This document shows, one piece after another, positions 1 to 8,686 of a stretch of 64,000 nt of DNA (its first letter is position 1; the number at the start of each line of letters is the position of its first letter). Below the pieces are notes generated by a model. It was given only the letters and a program-made list of their open reading frames with translations, had not been told where the DNA came from and searched no databases. The DNA lies in assembly GCF_024305245.1 (NCBI RefSeq), contig NZ_JAMWYX010000003.1, positions 248,001 to 312,000 of the forward strand, in the 5' to 3' direction. A program made the position numbers and the translations under genes. Source of the stretch: Erythrobacter sp. Lineage in GTDB: Bacteria; Pseudomonadota; Alphaproteobacteria; Sphingomonadales; Sphingomonadaceae.

Positions 1-2
1 TG

Positions 3-314
3 CATGACGAACTCGATCTCGATCCGGCGCAGGAGCGATCGCTCGACGTGCTCGAACGCGAATTCGCCGCCCAGCGCCAAGCGTTGGAGGCGCGTCTCAA
101 AGCCGACAACGCCCGGCTTGCCGAGGCGATTGCCGCCGAGCACGAATATGGTCCGAGCGTATCGGCAGCCGTTGATGCCACCCACATGGCGATGGGCGAT
201 CTGCAGAAGGCGACGCTCGAACACATCTTCGCGATGCGGGCGATCCTGCGTGCCGACCAGCAGGCGAAGTTCGACGCGGCCGTCGCCGAGAGCCTCGCGC
301 AAGCCGGCAAGTGA
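3..314 (+). CDS. periplasmic heavy-metal sensor-like protein, 5' truncated
   Basis: The frame is already open at base 3, so the N-terminus with any signal peptide or membrane anchor lies before the window. The visible 103 residues are charged and helical, rich in Ala, Glu, Arg and Gln, with the pattern EHEYGP...HMAMGDLQKATLEH and a final ...FDAAVAESL helix. This resembles the Spy/CpxP/CnrX-type metal-resistance fold (Metal_resist family). Its TGA stop overlaps the GTG start of the ECF sigma factor (gTGA), so the two are translationally coupled, as CnrX-type sensors are with their sigma factors. The copA-copB-copC genes downstream suggest copper as the signal; that is inference. Confidence 0.75.
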   Translation, partial: HDELDLDPAQERSLDVLEREFAAQRQALEARLKADNARLAEAIAAEHEYGPSVSAAVDATHMAMGDLQKATLEHIFAMRAILRADQQAKFDAAVAESLAQAGK

Positions 315-883
315 ACGACGAAAATCCGGACGCAGCGCTGGTGCGCGGAGCGCTGGCTGATGAGGCGCAGGCGGCGCGCGCTCTGGTGGAGCGGCACCGC
401 GAAGCCATTTACCGGCTGGCGCGCACAGCAACCGGCGATGCCGAAGAGGCGTTCGACATTACGCAGGACACATTCATCGCAGCCTTCGGCGCGCTATCAC
501 GCTACGATCCGGCGCGCCCGTTTCGCGGGTGGATTGCCGCAATCGCGCTCAACAAATGCCGCGACCGGGCGCGGCGGCGGGCGGTGCGGCGGTTCCTCGG
601 CCTGCCGATGCCCGACAATGCGGCAGAGTGGATCGCCGACGATGCGCCCTCGCCCGAAGCGCAGGCAGCCAGCCGTGAAGAGCTTGCCACGACTGCCCGC
701 GCGATTGCCGAGCTGCCTTCCGCGCTCAAGGACGTGCTGATCCTGCGCACTATCGAAGGCATGAGCCAGCAGGAGACGGCAGACTCACTGGGCATCAGCG
801 CCAAGGCGGTCGAGACGCGGCTTTACCGGGCGCGGCAGAAACTGACACAGATGGTGAGGGGTGATCCGCGCCCCCGCGTATAG
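311..883 (+). CDS. ECF-family RNA polymerase sigma factor
   Basis: This 190-aa protein has the two-domain layout of extracytoplasmic-function sigma factors. Region 2 spans roughly residues 20-95 (HREAIYRLARTATG, DITQDTFIAAF, RPFRGWIAAIALN). Region 4 spans roughly 128-180 (LPSALKDVLILR, GMSQQETADSLG, a helix-turn-helix followed by AVETRLYRAR). There is no regulatory C-terminal extension. The GTG start overlaps the stop of the metal-sensor gene and copA begins 5 bases after the stop, so it sits inside the copper operon and probably drives it. No separate membrane anti-sigma factor is visible in the window; it could lie upstream. Confidence 0.9.
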   Translation: MNDENPDAALVRGALADEAQAARALVERHREAIYRLARTATGDAEEAFDITQDTFIAAFGALSRYDPARPFRGWIAAIALNKCRDRARRRAVRRFLGLPMPDNAAEWIADDAPSPEAQAASREELATTARAIAELPSALKDVLILRTIEGMSQQETADSLGISAKAVETRLYRARQKLTQMVRGDPRPRV

Positions 884-888
884 AAGGC

Positions 889-2613
889 ATGACCGCACCG
901 CTCGTCACCCGCCGCCGCCTGCTTGCCGGAGCAGGCGCCGCTTCCGCCTTTGCCGCGCTGCCCGCCTGGGCGCAGGGACATTCGCTGCACCGCATGAAGG
1001 GCGGTGCGCCGATCCGTGCGGGTTTTGACGAGGTCTCGGGCGCGGTGATCGATCTTGCGGTGGGTCACGGCCCGCGCGTGGTGCAAGGGCGCAAGGGACA
1101 TGGCGTGGCCGTCAACGGATCGGTGCCGGGACCGCTGGTGCGCTTGAAGGAAGGCACCAACGTTCGCCTCAATGTCACCAACCATTTGGCCGAGGACACC
1201 TCGATCCACTGGCACGGTCTGCTGGTGCCGTTTCACATGGACGGGGTGCCGGGGATCAGCTTTCCCGGTATCCATCCGGGTCAGACCTTCAGCTACGAAT
1301 TCCCCGTCAGGCAGGCTGGCACCTACTGGTATCACAGCCATTCCGGGCTTCAGGAACAGCAAGGGCATTATGGTCCGCTGATTATCGATCCGGTGGGCGA
1401 CGAACCGGTGGAGTATGACCGCGACTACATCCTGCTGCTGAGCGAGTTTACCCCGCTGCACCCGCACAAAATCATGGACCGCCTGCGAACGGGAGAAGGC
1501 TATTTCAACTACCAGCAGACCAGCTGGGCCGATAATTATCCGCTATCCGCAGAAGACCGCCGGATGTGGGCGCAAATGCGGATGCCCGCCACCGACATCG
1601 CCGATGTGACGGGATCGACCTACACCTACCTCGCCAACGGGCATGGGCCGAAGGAGGGGTTGGAATACCTCTTCAATCCGGGCGAGCGCATCCGGCTGCG
1701 CATCATCAACGGTTCGGCCATGACCTTCTTCAACCTGCGCATCCCCGGGCTGCCGATGACGGTGATCGCTGCCGATGGCCAGAACGTGAAGCCGGTGGAA
1801 GTCGATGAATTCCAGATCGGCACGGCGGAAACCTACGACATCATTATTGAGCCGCGCGCCGAAGCCTACACCATCGTCGCGGAAAGCATGGACCGTTCCG
1901 GAATGGCGCTCGCCACGCTCGCCAGCCGCCCCGGCGCGCGCGCGCCCATCCCGCCGCCAAGGAAGCCCCCGCTGCTCGACATGGGCGACATGGGGATGAA
2001 CCACGGCGATATGGGGGGCGATATGGGCGGTGGTCACTCGATGGACGGGATGAGCATGCGCGACACGCTGCTGCTGCCTCCCGATGTGAAGGTGGGGCCG
2101 GGGATCGACATGGTTTCGATGGCGCCGGTGGACAAGCTGGGCGATCCCGGCCTCGGCCTGCGCGATGTCGAGCACCGGGTGCTGAATTACCGGATGCTGT
2201 CTGCGCGGGAGCCCAACCGCGACACCCGCACGCCTTCGCGCCTGCTGGAGCTGCACCTTACCGGCAACATGGAACGCTATATGTGGTCATTCGATGGCGA
2301 GATGTATTCCGCCGTCAGCGATGTGCCGATCCGCTTCGCATGGAACGAGCGGGTGCGGGTCAAGCTCGTCAACAACACCATGATGGCGCACCCGATCCAC
2401 CTGCACGGGATGTTCTTCGAGCTGGTCAACGGCAATGACGCCGCCCACCAGCCGCGCAAGAACGTTGTGATCGTCCAGCCGGGCGCCAGCGCCCAGTTCG
2501 ACCTGACTGCCAATGAGCCCGGCGATTGGGCGTTTCATTGCCACCTGCTTTACCACATGCATGGCGGGATGATGCAGACGGTCACGGTGGTGAGGCCGGA
2601 GAGCGGGGCATGA
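889..2613 (+). CDS. copA: copper-resistance multicopper oxidase CopA (Tat-exported)
   Basis: This 574-aa periplasmic Cu(I) oxidase has a Tat signal (TRRRLLAGAGAASAF, cleavage near AWAQG). All four multicopper-oxidase copper motifs are present: HWHG near residue 107, YWYHSHSG near 148, HPIHLHG near 501 and HCHLLYHMHGGM near 549. Between domains 2 and 3, around residues 363-392, is a Met/His/Asp-rich insert made of MGDMG, NHGDMGG and SMDGMSM units, typical of CopA/PcoA copper sequestration. The stop overlaps the copB start (ATGA). It acts with CopB and CopC in periplasmic copper detoxification. Confidence 0.95.
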   Translation: MTAPLVTRRRLLAGAGAASAFAALPAWAQGHSLHRMKGGAPIRAGFDEVSGAVIDLAVGHGPRVVQGRKGHGVAVNGSVPGPLVRLKEGTNVRLNVTNHLAEDTSIHWHGLLVPFHMDGVPGISFPGIHPGQTFSYEFPVRQAGTYWYHSHSGLQEQQGHYGPLIIDPVGDEPVEYDRDYILLLSEFTPLHPHKIMDRLRTGEGYFNYQQTSWADNYPLSAEDRRMWAQMRMPATDIADVTGSTYTYLANGHGPKEGLEYLFNPGERIRLRIINGSAMTFFNLRIPGLPMTVIAADGQNVKPVEVDEFQIGTAETYDIIIEPRAEAYTIVAESMDRSGMALATLASRPGARAPIPPPRKPPLLDMGDMGMNHGDMGGDMGGGHSMDGMSMRDTLLLPPDVKVGPGIDMVSMAPVDKLGDPGLGLRDVEHRVLNYRMLSAREPNRDTRTPSRLLELHLTGNMERYMWSFDGEMYSAVSDVPIRFAWNERVRVKLVNNTMMAHPIHLHGMFFELVNGNDAAHQPRKNVVIVQPGASAQFDLTANEPGDWAFHCHLLYHMHGGMMQTVTVVRPESGA

Positions 2614-3509
2614 AGGTCGCCCTTGGCCTGATAGTGCTGACGGCTGCCGCGCCGCTCGCCGCCCAGCACGAGCATCACGCCATGCCCGCGCCCGCGTCCG
2701 CGCAAGACCCGCATGCCGGGCACGACATGGGTCAGATGGAAAAGCCCGCGTCTCCCGGCCCGACGATGGAAACCCCGCCGCCGCCCGCTGCCGGCAGTGG
2801 CCCGCCGCGCGCTGCCGATGCGATCTGGGGCGCAGACGCGATGGCGGCATCACGCGATGATCTGCGCCGCACCCACGGCGATTTCCCGGTGTTCTGGTTT
2901 CAGGGCGATCGGCTGGAAACACAGGTGCGGCAGGGCGAAAACCTCTACCTGTGGGACATTCAGGGCTATTACGGCGGCCCCACCCAACGGCTCTGGTTCA
3001 AGAGCGAAGGCGAAGGCACGTTCGGCGAAAACCCCGAGGATGCCGAAGTGCAGGCGCTCTACGCCAAGGCCGTCGCGCCGTTCTGGGACGTGCAGGCGGG
3101 CATCCGCCACGATATCGGCGGGCCGGACACCACCCATGCGGTGATCGGCGTGCAGGGCCTCGCGCCCTATCTGTTCGAGATCGACACCGCGCTGTTCGTC
3201 TCTCATCGCGGCGACATCACGGCTCGGATCGAGGCGGAGATCGACCAACGCGTCACCCAGCGGCTTATCCTCCAGCCACGGATGGAAGCCAATCTGTCGG
3301 CGCAGGACATTCCGGTGCTGGGCATTGGCGCGGGCCTCGACCAGATCGAAGTCGGCGCACGGCTGCGCTATGAAATCAGGCGCGAATTCGCCCCCTATGT
3401 GGGGATCGAGCAATCATGGCGCACGGGCAGAGGTGCAGACCTCGCCCGCGCGCGCGGCGAAGATCCCTCCGCCACCAGCTTTGTTGCCGGTATCCGGTTC
3501 TGGTTTTGA
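2610..3509 (+). CDS. copB: copper-resistance protein CopB (outer membrane)
   Basis: The chosen ATG overlaps the copA stop (ATGA). It gives 299 residues starting with a Sec signal peptide (MKVALGLIVLTAAAPLAAQ). The mature N-terminus is rich in His and Met (HEHHAMP, DPHAGHDMGQME) and Pro, as expected for copper binding. The C-terminal two thirds have the alternating amphipathic pattern of an outer-membrane beta-barrel and end in the aromatic residues RFWF. Members of the family are outer-membrane proteins co-transcribed with copA. An earlier in-frame start would lie inside copA and lacks a signal peptide. Confidence 0.92.
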   Translation: MKVALGLIVLTAAAPLAAQHEHHAMPAPASAQDPHAGHDMGQMEKPASPGPTMETPPPPAAGSGPPRAADAIWGADAMAASRDDLRRTHGDFPVFWFQGDRLETQVRQGENLYLWDIQGYYGGPTQRLWFKSEGEGTFGENPEDAEVQALYAKAVAPFWDVQAGIRHDIGGPDTTHAVIGVQGLAPYLFEIDTALFVSHRGDITARIEAEIDQRVTQRLILQPRMEANLSAQDIPVLGIGAGLDQIEVGARLRYEIRREFAPYVGIEQSWRTGRGADLARARGEDPSATSFVAGIRFWF

Positions 3510-3531
3510 TCAACACGAAGGACATACCCCG

Positions 3532-3912
3532 ATGCGCATCCCCGCCTTCCTCGCCGCCCTTGCCATGTCGGCGCTCGCCCCAGCGGCGCTTTCGGCCCAT
3601 GTTCAGCTGGCTGCTTCGACCCCCGCAGCAGGCGCCGAGGCCAAGGCGCCCAAGCAGATTACCCTGACCTTCAGCCAGCCCGTCGATCCTGCAACCGCAG
3701 CGGCCAGCATTGTGATGACCGCGATGCCGGGCATGGCGAACCACGGCGAAATGCAAATCCGCAACTTTACCGCAAACTGGTCGGATGAAGGCAAGACCAT
3801 GACGCTCGCACTCAGGAAAGCACTGCCCGCCGGCACCTACGAAGTGCGCTGGCAAGCCGCCGCCGCCGACGGGCATGGCATGAGCGGTACTTTAGTTTTC
3901 GACGTGAAGTGA
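3532..3912 (+). CDS. copC: copper-binding periplasmic protein CopC
   Basis: The 126-aa protein has a signal peptide ending ...APAALSA. Cleavage there leaves His as the first mature residue (HVQLAAS), the hallmark N-terminal Cu(II) ligand of CopC. The rest is the CopC beta-sandwich: Sx[14 protein letters not shown], a Met-rich patch ([13 protein letters not shown]), [16 protein letters not shown] and GTLVFDVK. It starts 22 bases after copB and closes the copper operon. No CopD partner follows; the next features are tRNAs on the other strand. Confidence 0.92.
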   Translation: MRIPAFLAALAMSALAPAALSAHVQLAASTPAAGAEAKAPKQITLTFSQPVDPATAAASIVMTAMPGMANHGEMQIRNFTANWSDEGKTMTLALRKALPAGTYEVRWQAAAADGHGMSGTLVFDVK

Positions 3913-3977
3913 GCGGAGTTGGCGCAGCCCGCAGTGCTTTTGCCGAGGATCCTGGAAAGCGTTCGATTTCAATGAAG

Positions 3978-4054
<77 letters not shown>

Positions 4055-4081
4055 ACACTTCATTCACCTCGCCCCGCCCGG

Positions 4082-4154
4082 TGGGCCCGGCAGGATTCGA
4101 ACCCGCGACCTAGCCGTTATGAGCGGCCAGCTCTAACCGCTGAGCTACAGGCCC
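4082..4154 (-). tRNA. tRNA with CAT anticodon, probably tRNA-Ile2
   Basis: The sequence folds into a standard 73-base tRNA without CCA: acceptor GGGCCTG/CGGGCCC, D arm AGCTCAGCGGTTAGAGC, anticodon loop CTCATAA, T arm with GGTTCGAATCC. CAT reads Met, or AUA-Ile once C34 is modified to lysidine. The body resembles the lysidine-type isoleucine tRNA more than elongator tRNA-Met. The 3' end continues CCG, so CCA must be added after transcription. Confidence 0.9.
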
Positions 4155-4239
4155 GTATGCCGGAGCCGGAGACAGGGCGATCGGGTGCCCCTACTCCGGA
4201 GCTGTCGCGGAAACAAGCGGCGATGCACGCCGCGCATAT

Positions 4240-5241
4240 TCAACCGCCACTTGCAGCGATAATGTCTGCCACGGTGCAACTGCGCACGCCGCGCCGGTGA
4301 AGCGCGGTATAGACCTGTTCGAACCAGTCGTAGAGCGCTTCGACGTTATCCTCGGTGACGGAATAGGGGGTATGGCCGGGGGCGAGGGTAGGGCTGTGAA
4401 ACGACAGCACCAGCACCGGCAACCCGGTGTCGAGCGCGATGTCGATCCCGCGCAAAGCCTCTTTGATCGACACTTTTTCAGGCGTCAGCGCAATCCGTTC
4501 GAGCAGACCGAGGCGCGACAACGCCCCCATCGCGCGCGGAAGGCGTTCACCCACCTGCTGCAGCTGGCGCCCGACGTTATGCAACAGCCCAGAATACACG
4601 CTGGTGACCGGCAGTTCGAGCAGCTCACGCTCTTTGTCGACCCAATAGGGTGCCAAGGGGTGCCTTGTGTAATCCGGCCCGTCCTGACTGCTGTAATCGA
4701 ACAGCGTTCGCACCGAGGTATCGATCCGGATTCCTGCCGATTTCAGCAATGCGGCGGTGTTCGGGCCCAGTCCATAACGTCCCGCGCGATAGATCAACGG
4801 CGGGGTGCCGAAGGCCCGCTCGATCCCATCGCACAGGGCCATCAGCTTGGCCGCTTCAAGCGCCTGCGGCAGGTTGCCTGCAAAGGAATTGCGGACGCAA
4901 AGCTCCTCGTCGAACGGCGGATTGACCCACGGATGCAATTGCGCGCCGACGTCGGCGGTGCCGCGCCTTACCGCATCACCGATAATCTCCACCGCGCGGG
5001 CGTCATTGGCGATCGGCCAATCGACCAGATAGACCGGGTGCGCGCCGATCTTCTCGCAAAAGCTCTGGAATCGCGGGATCGCGGTGACGTGCGAAAGGCC
5101 GTATCCGTCGCGGCGGAACGGGGCGCCCCAGTCGAATTCCTCTTCGGTATCGATTGTCAGCAGAACGCGTTGGCCGAATTCGGGGCCGAGCCGCGCCGAA
5201 GCACTCGCCAAGGGCGGCTCCAGCATCGAAACTCTTGCCAT
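4240..5241 (-). CDS. WalW-like polysaccharide deacetylase family protein
   Basis: This 333-aa protein has the NodB/polysaccharide-deacetylase motifs: LLTIDTEEEFDW near the N-terminus (motif 1 Asp), VGAQLHPWVNPPF (motif 2 His), YRAGRYG (motif 3 Arg) and LVLSFHSPT (motif 5 His). No signal peptide is seen. Related proteins in sphingomonads are annotated WalW and sit in polysaccharide biosynthesis loci. The start at 5241 follows a purine-rich GGGGGAAC and leaves a short gap after the histidine kinase stop at 5267; a longer frame from 5289 would overlap that gene. The pair may form an envelope-polysaccharide unit. The substrate is unknown. Confidence 0.82.
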   Translation of the reverse strand: MARVSMLEPPLASASARLGPEFGQRVLLTIDTEEEFDWGAPFRRDGYGLSHVTAIPRFQSFCEKIGAHPVYLVDWPIANDARAVEIIGDAVRRGTADVGAQLHPWVNPPFDEELCVRNSFAGNLPQALEAAKLMALCDGIERAFGTPPLIYRAGRYGLGPNTAALLKSAGIRIDTSVRTLFDYSSQDGPDYTRHPLAPYWVDKERELLELPVTSVYSGLLHNVGRQLQQVGERLPRAMGALSRLGLLERIALTPEKVSIKEALRGIDIALDTGLPVLVLSFHSPTLAPGHTPYSVTEDNVEALYDWFEQVYTALHRRGVRSCTVADIIAASGG

Positions 5242-5266
5242 GGACCTGTTCCCCCGAAGCTGGGTG

Positions 5267-7081
5267 TTAGCCTGCGGCTTCGGCTGCAATGGCCGGGTCC
5301 GGGCTAGGCAGGTCCCCGCTGCCGGTCAAGAGCGGTAGGGTGAGCACCACACGGTCGCCTTCGCGCACAAGCATGCCGCCCGCCGCCCGCGCTTCGGCAC
5401 GCGCCAGCCTGAACGCGAACCCCGCGCCGAAAAGTCCGGGATTGATCGTCGTTTTGGCGGGCCGGGCGGACGCGGCAAAAAGGTTTTCCTCGCGCGCCAG
5501 GTCGGCGGGCAGCGTGCAGGTCAGGCGTGCAAGTGCCAATCCCCCGCCAATCACCGGGTCGAGGCGTGTTTCGATCTTTTCGCCTTCACCGCAGGCAGCG
5601 CCCAAGCTTGCAAGCAGCCGCCACAGCAGCGATTCGAGGTCCTCTGCCTCGCAGGGAACGAGGATGCTGGCACCGGATTGCGGCGCAAACTCCACCGCTG
5701 CCGCCCGGGCTGCCAGCACCGGCGCGATCTGACCGACTATCCGGCGCACCAGCTGGACGAGATCGCTTTCCCCCGGCTCCATCGCGCCAGCGCCCGATTC
5801 CAGCCGCGCGAGCCGATCGAGTTCGTCGAAGCCTGCAAGGATCCGCGCCGCATCGGCGGCAATCGCTGCGGCCAGCGCCCGGTATTCATTCGGGGCAGGG
5901 CCGAACAATTGCTGCTGGATAACCTCGGCATAGCCCTGCACCGCGGTGACGGGCGTGCGCAATTCGTGCAGCAATTGGCGGATCCGGTCGGCCTCGTGAC
6001 TTTCCCCGCTTGTCGTATCGTCGTACTCGGCCAGAATGCGCCGCAATCGCCCGGTATAGCCGGTGAAATGGCCTTCGTTGCTGAAGGCGGGCTGGGCATC
6101 GAGCGTCCATTCACCGGCAATCGCCGCAGCGCCGCCGAGCACGTAGGGCAGGCCCGTGATCGGCTGGCGGCGGGCGATCGCACGCTCGAGTGTGCTCGCG
6201 AATGCAGATGCGCCTTCGATCCCGCGTCCCGAGGCCAGCCGTGTGCCGATCACCATGGGTGCGACCTCGCCCGCAGCCCAGACGATTTTTCCGGTCGCAT
6301 CGGTCGCAAAGCCGAAGCTGGCTATCGCGCGTTCGGGCAGTTCCGGCAGTTCCCCCAGCGGCAGGCGCGGAGCGATTTCGGCATCGGACCCGCTGGCGCT
6401 GCGTTCGCGCCGGAACTGGGCGATGCGTTCCACCAGCGCGGAAATCTCGCTGCGTCCGGTTTCGTCGCGGTCCGACCGCGTGCCGCGTTGATCCGCCGCG
6501 CGCGGGCGGGCCAGGACCGGTTGTCGCGGCGTGGGCGCGGACGCCGGCGCGGGTGTTACCGGCGCGGGCGATTGTTCCGGCTCGCGCGCTGCAACAGGCT
6601 GGGCAGGGGGTAGGTCAGCCGTAACCTCCGGCGCAGGCAGGCCGCGATCCTGAATCCCCAGCCGCGCGAGGAGCGCCTCCACATCCAACGGCAGGTCGCG
6701 GCGCAGCCGGATAAACCCGCGGGCGCGCACCGGAATGCGCGGGATCAGTGCGGACCAGTCGTCGACCGAGAGATCCGCGCGTGTCAGCGCGGCGGCGGCC
6801 ACGGCAGGTTCCTGATCGGCCAGATGGGCGGCCAGATCGGCGCTGCGGAAACGCCAGCCCGCCTCGCGGATAATCTGCGCACGATCTTCCGCCGGGATCG
6901 CCTCGGCCAGTGCGTCCATCCGCAGCCACGCCGCGGCAATCAGGCTTCGGTATTGGCGCCCGGTCGGATGAACACGGTTCTTGCCCAGCAGGTCGAGCAA
7001 CTGCCGGTACTGCGTGCGCAACCCCGCCTCGCCTGTGGCGCGCAGGCGCAGCACGGTGGCAAGGCGGTCGTCGAAGAACAA
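5267..7081 (-). CDS. soluble sensor histidine kinase with a weak ATPase domain
   Basis: This 604-aa protein has no transmembrane segment. Residues 1-150 are helical and Arg/Leu/Ala-rich. Residues 150-205 are a Pro/Ala linker. Residues 245-350 look like a PAS-type sensor (SFGFATDATGKIVWAAG). The HisKA H-box is clear: QLLHELRTPVTAVQGYAEV with His near 372. The C-terminal region aligns to HATPase_c only by size and by GLFGAGFAFRLARAEARAAGG, a G2-like box; typical N- and G1-box residues are not obvious. Catalysis may therefore be poor, or the protein may be a scaffold. It sits 25 bases upstream of the deacetylase gene. No response regulator is adjacent. Confidence 0.78.
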   Translation of the reverse strand: MFFDDRLATVLRLRATGEAGLRTQYRQLLDLLGKNRVHPTGRQYRSLIAAAWLRMDALAEAIPAEDRAQIIREAGWRFRSADLAAHLADQEPAVAAAALTRADLSVDDWSALIPRIPVRARGFIRLRRDLPLDVEALLARLGIQDRGLPAPEVTADLPPAQPVAAREPEQSPAPVTPAPASAPTPRQPVLARPRAADQRGTRSDRDETGRSEISALVERIAQFRRERSASGSDAEIAPRLPLGELPELPERAIASFGFATDATGKIVWAAGEVAPMVIGTRLASGRGIEGASAFASTLERAIARRQPITGLPYVLGGAAAIAGEWTLDAQPAFSNEGHFTGYTGRLRRILAEYDDTTSGESHEADRIRQLLHELRTPVTAVQGYAEVIQQQLFGPAPNEYRALAAAIAADAARILAGFDELDRLARLESGAGAMEPGESDLVQLVRRIVGQIAPVLAARAAAVEFAPQSGASILVPCEAEDLESLLWRLLASLGAACGEGEKIETRLDPVIGGGLALARLTCTLPADLAREENLFAASARPAKTTINPGLFGAGFAFRLARAEARAAGGMLVREGDRVVLTLPLLTGSGDLPSPDPAIAAEAAG

Positions 7082-7372
7082 GCTGGCACTCCCACACTAC
7101 TGGCCCAAAGGGCGAAGGCACGTCTTCTCACGAGGTCGGCGAGCGCGTTGCCCGGAATCCGGCGGCAGAAGCGCTGTCATTCACCCATCTACCAGACCGA
7201 TGCAATTGTCACACTCTGGCGTGTAAGGTGCGTTGCAAAGCGGGACAATTGCTGGCAGACCTAATAAAATTAGCGAGGCGGGCCATTCGGCGCGCCTCTT
7301 CTTACTTCGGAATGATAGGCGCGCGCCCTTGCCATGTCGTGAATGGTGCGTTGCCGAAGGAGTTCAAGCCAC
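7082..7372. other. intergenic region between divergent kinase and Lrp genes
   Basis: About 290 bases without a convincing gene. The visible elements are an AT-rich stretch around 7262-7273 (ctaataaaatta) and an imperfect GC-rich inverted repeat near 7274-7298 (gaggcg ... cgcctc). These may be promoter elements for the two divergent genes. No recognised operator was found. Confidence 0.4.
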
Positions 7373-7834
7373 GTGGCCAACCTCGACGATATCGACCGCC
7401 GTCTGCTCTCGGAATTGCAGGCGGAAGGCCGCGTTACCAATGTGGAACTCGCCCAGCGGGTCGGGCTGACAGCGCCGCCGTGCCTGCGCCGCGTGCGCGG
7501 GCTGGAGGAAGACGGCGTGATTCGCGGCTACCACGCCGATCTCGACCCGTCGAAACTGGGGTTTGCGATCACCGTGTTCGCGATGGTGAGCCTGAAGAGC
7601 CAGGCCGAATCGTCCTTGCGCGAGTTCGAGGAGCACATGCGCGCGCTGCCCGAAGTGCGCGAATGCCACATGCTGAATGGCGAGATCGACTTCATCCTCA
7701 AGATCGTGAGCAAGGATCTGCAAAGCTTTCAGGAATTCCTGACCGGCAAGCTCACGCCCGCGCCCAATGTGGAAAGCGTGAAGACATCGCTGACGATCCG
7801 CACCGCGAAGCAGGAACCCGGGGTTCCCTTGTAG
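7373..7834 (+). CDS. Lrp/AsnC-family transcriptional regulator
   Basis: This 153-aa protein has an N-terminal winged helix-turn-helix (LDDIDRRLLSELQAEGR, NVELAQRVGLTAPPCLRRVR) and a C-terminal RAM ligand/oligomerisation domain (GFAITVFAMVSL, EVRECHMLNGEIDFILKI). The GTG start at 7373 is chosen because AAGGAG lies 10 bases upstream; an ATG at 7343 has no such site. Lrp proteins bind amino acids and control their metabolism. The adjacent GFA-family gene begins 14 bases after the stop. Confidence 0.92.
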   Translation: MANLDDIDRRLLSELQAEGRVTNVELAQRVGLTAPPCLRRVRGLEEDGVIRGYHADLDPSKLGFAITVFAMVSLKSQAESSLREFEEHMRALPEVRECHMLNGEIDFILKIVSKDLQSFQEFLTGKLTPAPNVESVKTSLTIRTAKQEPGVPL

Positions 7835-7848
7835 ATGGATGGCCCGCG

Positions 7849-8295
7849 ATGAGTGACGCAGCCCGCCTTGCGGAACCGGTGACCGGACACTGCCTGTGCA
7901 GTGCGGTGACGATCAGGGTTACGGCGATGCGCACCGAGGTCGATATCTGCCACTGCGCGATGTGCCAGCGATGGGGCGGGGCGTTCTATGCGGGCGTGAA
8001 AGGCGAGGATGCCGAGGTTTCCGGCGAGGAGGCGATCACCGTCTACCAGTCAAGCGCATGGGCCGAACGCGCGTTCTGCAGTACCTGTGGCAGCAACCTG
8101 TGGTATCGATTCCTGCCGACCGGCGGGCGCTCGTTTCTGGCGGGGCTGTTCGATCTGCCAGCGGGCTTCGGGATCGAGCAGCAGATATTTGTCGATGAGA
8201 AGCCCGACTGGTATGATATTGCACAGGAAAGCCCGATGCTGACGGGTGAGCAGGTGGTGGCCGACGCGAAGGCGCAAGGCTTCAGCTTCGAATAG
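7849..8295 (+). CDS. GFA-family (CENP-V/glutathione-dependent formaldehyde-activating) protein
   Basis: The 148-aa protein has the zinc-binding cysteine pattern of the GFA fold: GHCLCSAVTI near the N-terminus, CHCAMCQRWGG near residues 35-45 and FCSTCGSNLWYR near 75. These ligands match the family whose founding member binds glutathione and formaldehyde, but most members have no proven activity. The gene follows the Lrp regulator by 14 bases and probably shares its transcript. Confidence 0.88.
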   Translation: MSDAARLAEPVTGHCLCSAVTIRVTAMRTEVDICHCAMCQRWGGAFYAGVKGEDAEVSGEEAITVYQSSAWAERAFCSTCGSNLWYRFLPTGGRSFLAGLFDLPAGFGIEQQIFVDEKPDWYDIAQESPMLTGEQVVADAKAQGFSFE

Positions 8296-8308
8296 AAAGG
8301 GCTGGCGG

Positions 8309-8686
8309 ATGCTGATCGATGACCTTCCTCCGCCGACAATCCAGCAACCGCCCAACCAAGCTGACGCGCCCCCGCATCTGCCGATGGAAGAACGCGCAGA
8401 CGGGACTTTGGTGATCAATCTCCTCCCGTTGGCTCCGGTGCCGAACGAATGCGCGCTGGAAGAGCCGGACCCGTTCAATCCCGAAATCATCGTCTGCCGC
8501 GCGACATCGCCATCGCCGCGGATCGGGCCGGAGATGCTGCCCGAGGTGGATGGATTCGGAACCGCAATTCCGCGCGCGCGGATCAAATTATCCGATACCG
8601 TGGCTGCCGAAGGCAACGTCATCAACAAGGGCGTTGGCGGCTGGAACGCCACTGGCGGCGAAGTGCGGCTGAAGATCGACTTCTAG
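8309..8686 (+). CDS. hypothetical protein, Pro-rich N-terminus
   Basis: I do not recognise this 125-aa protein. The ATG at 8309 is preceded by AAAGG at 8 bases. The first 30 residues are Pro-rich (DDLPPPTIQQPPNQAD). The middle carries a Cys pair (NECALEEPDPFNPEIIVC), and the C-terminus is a short beta-like segment ending EVRLKIDF. There is no signal peptide or membrane helix. It lies in a run with the Lrp and GFA genes and overlaps the convergent NADH dehydrogenase gene by 4 bases. High third-position GC fits real coding sequence. Confidence 0.7.
   Translation: MLIDDLPPPTIQQPPNQADAPPHLPMEERADGTLVINLLPLAPVPNECALEEPDPFNPEIIVCRATSPSPRIGPEMLPEVDGFGTAIPRARIKLSDTVAAEGNVINKGVGGWNATGGEVRLKIDF

Noticed and set aside
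1978..2062. Repetitive MGDMG/GGDMGG-encoding segment as a DNA repeat
   Set aside because: It is the Met-rich copper-binding insert of CopA, not an independent repeat.
7274..7298. GC-rich inverted repeat as a terminator
   Set aside because: No T-run follows on either strand and no gene ends here.
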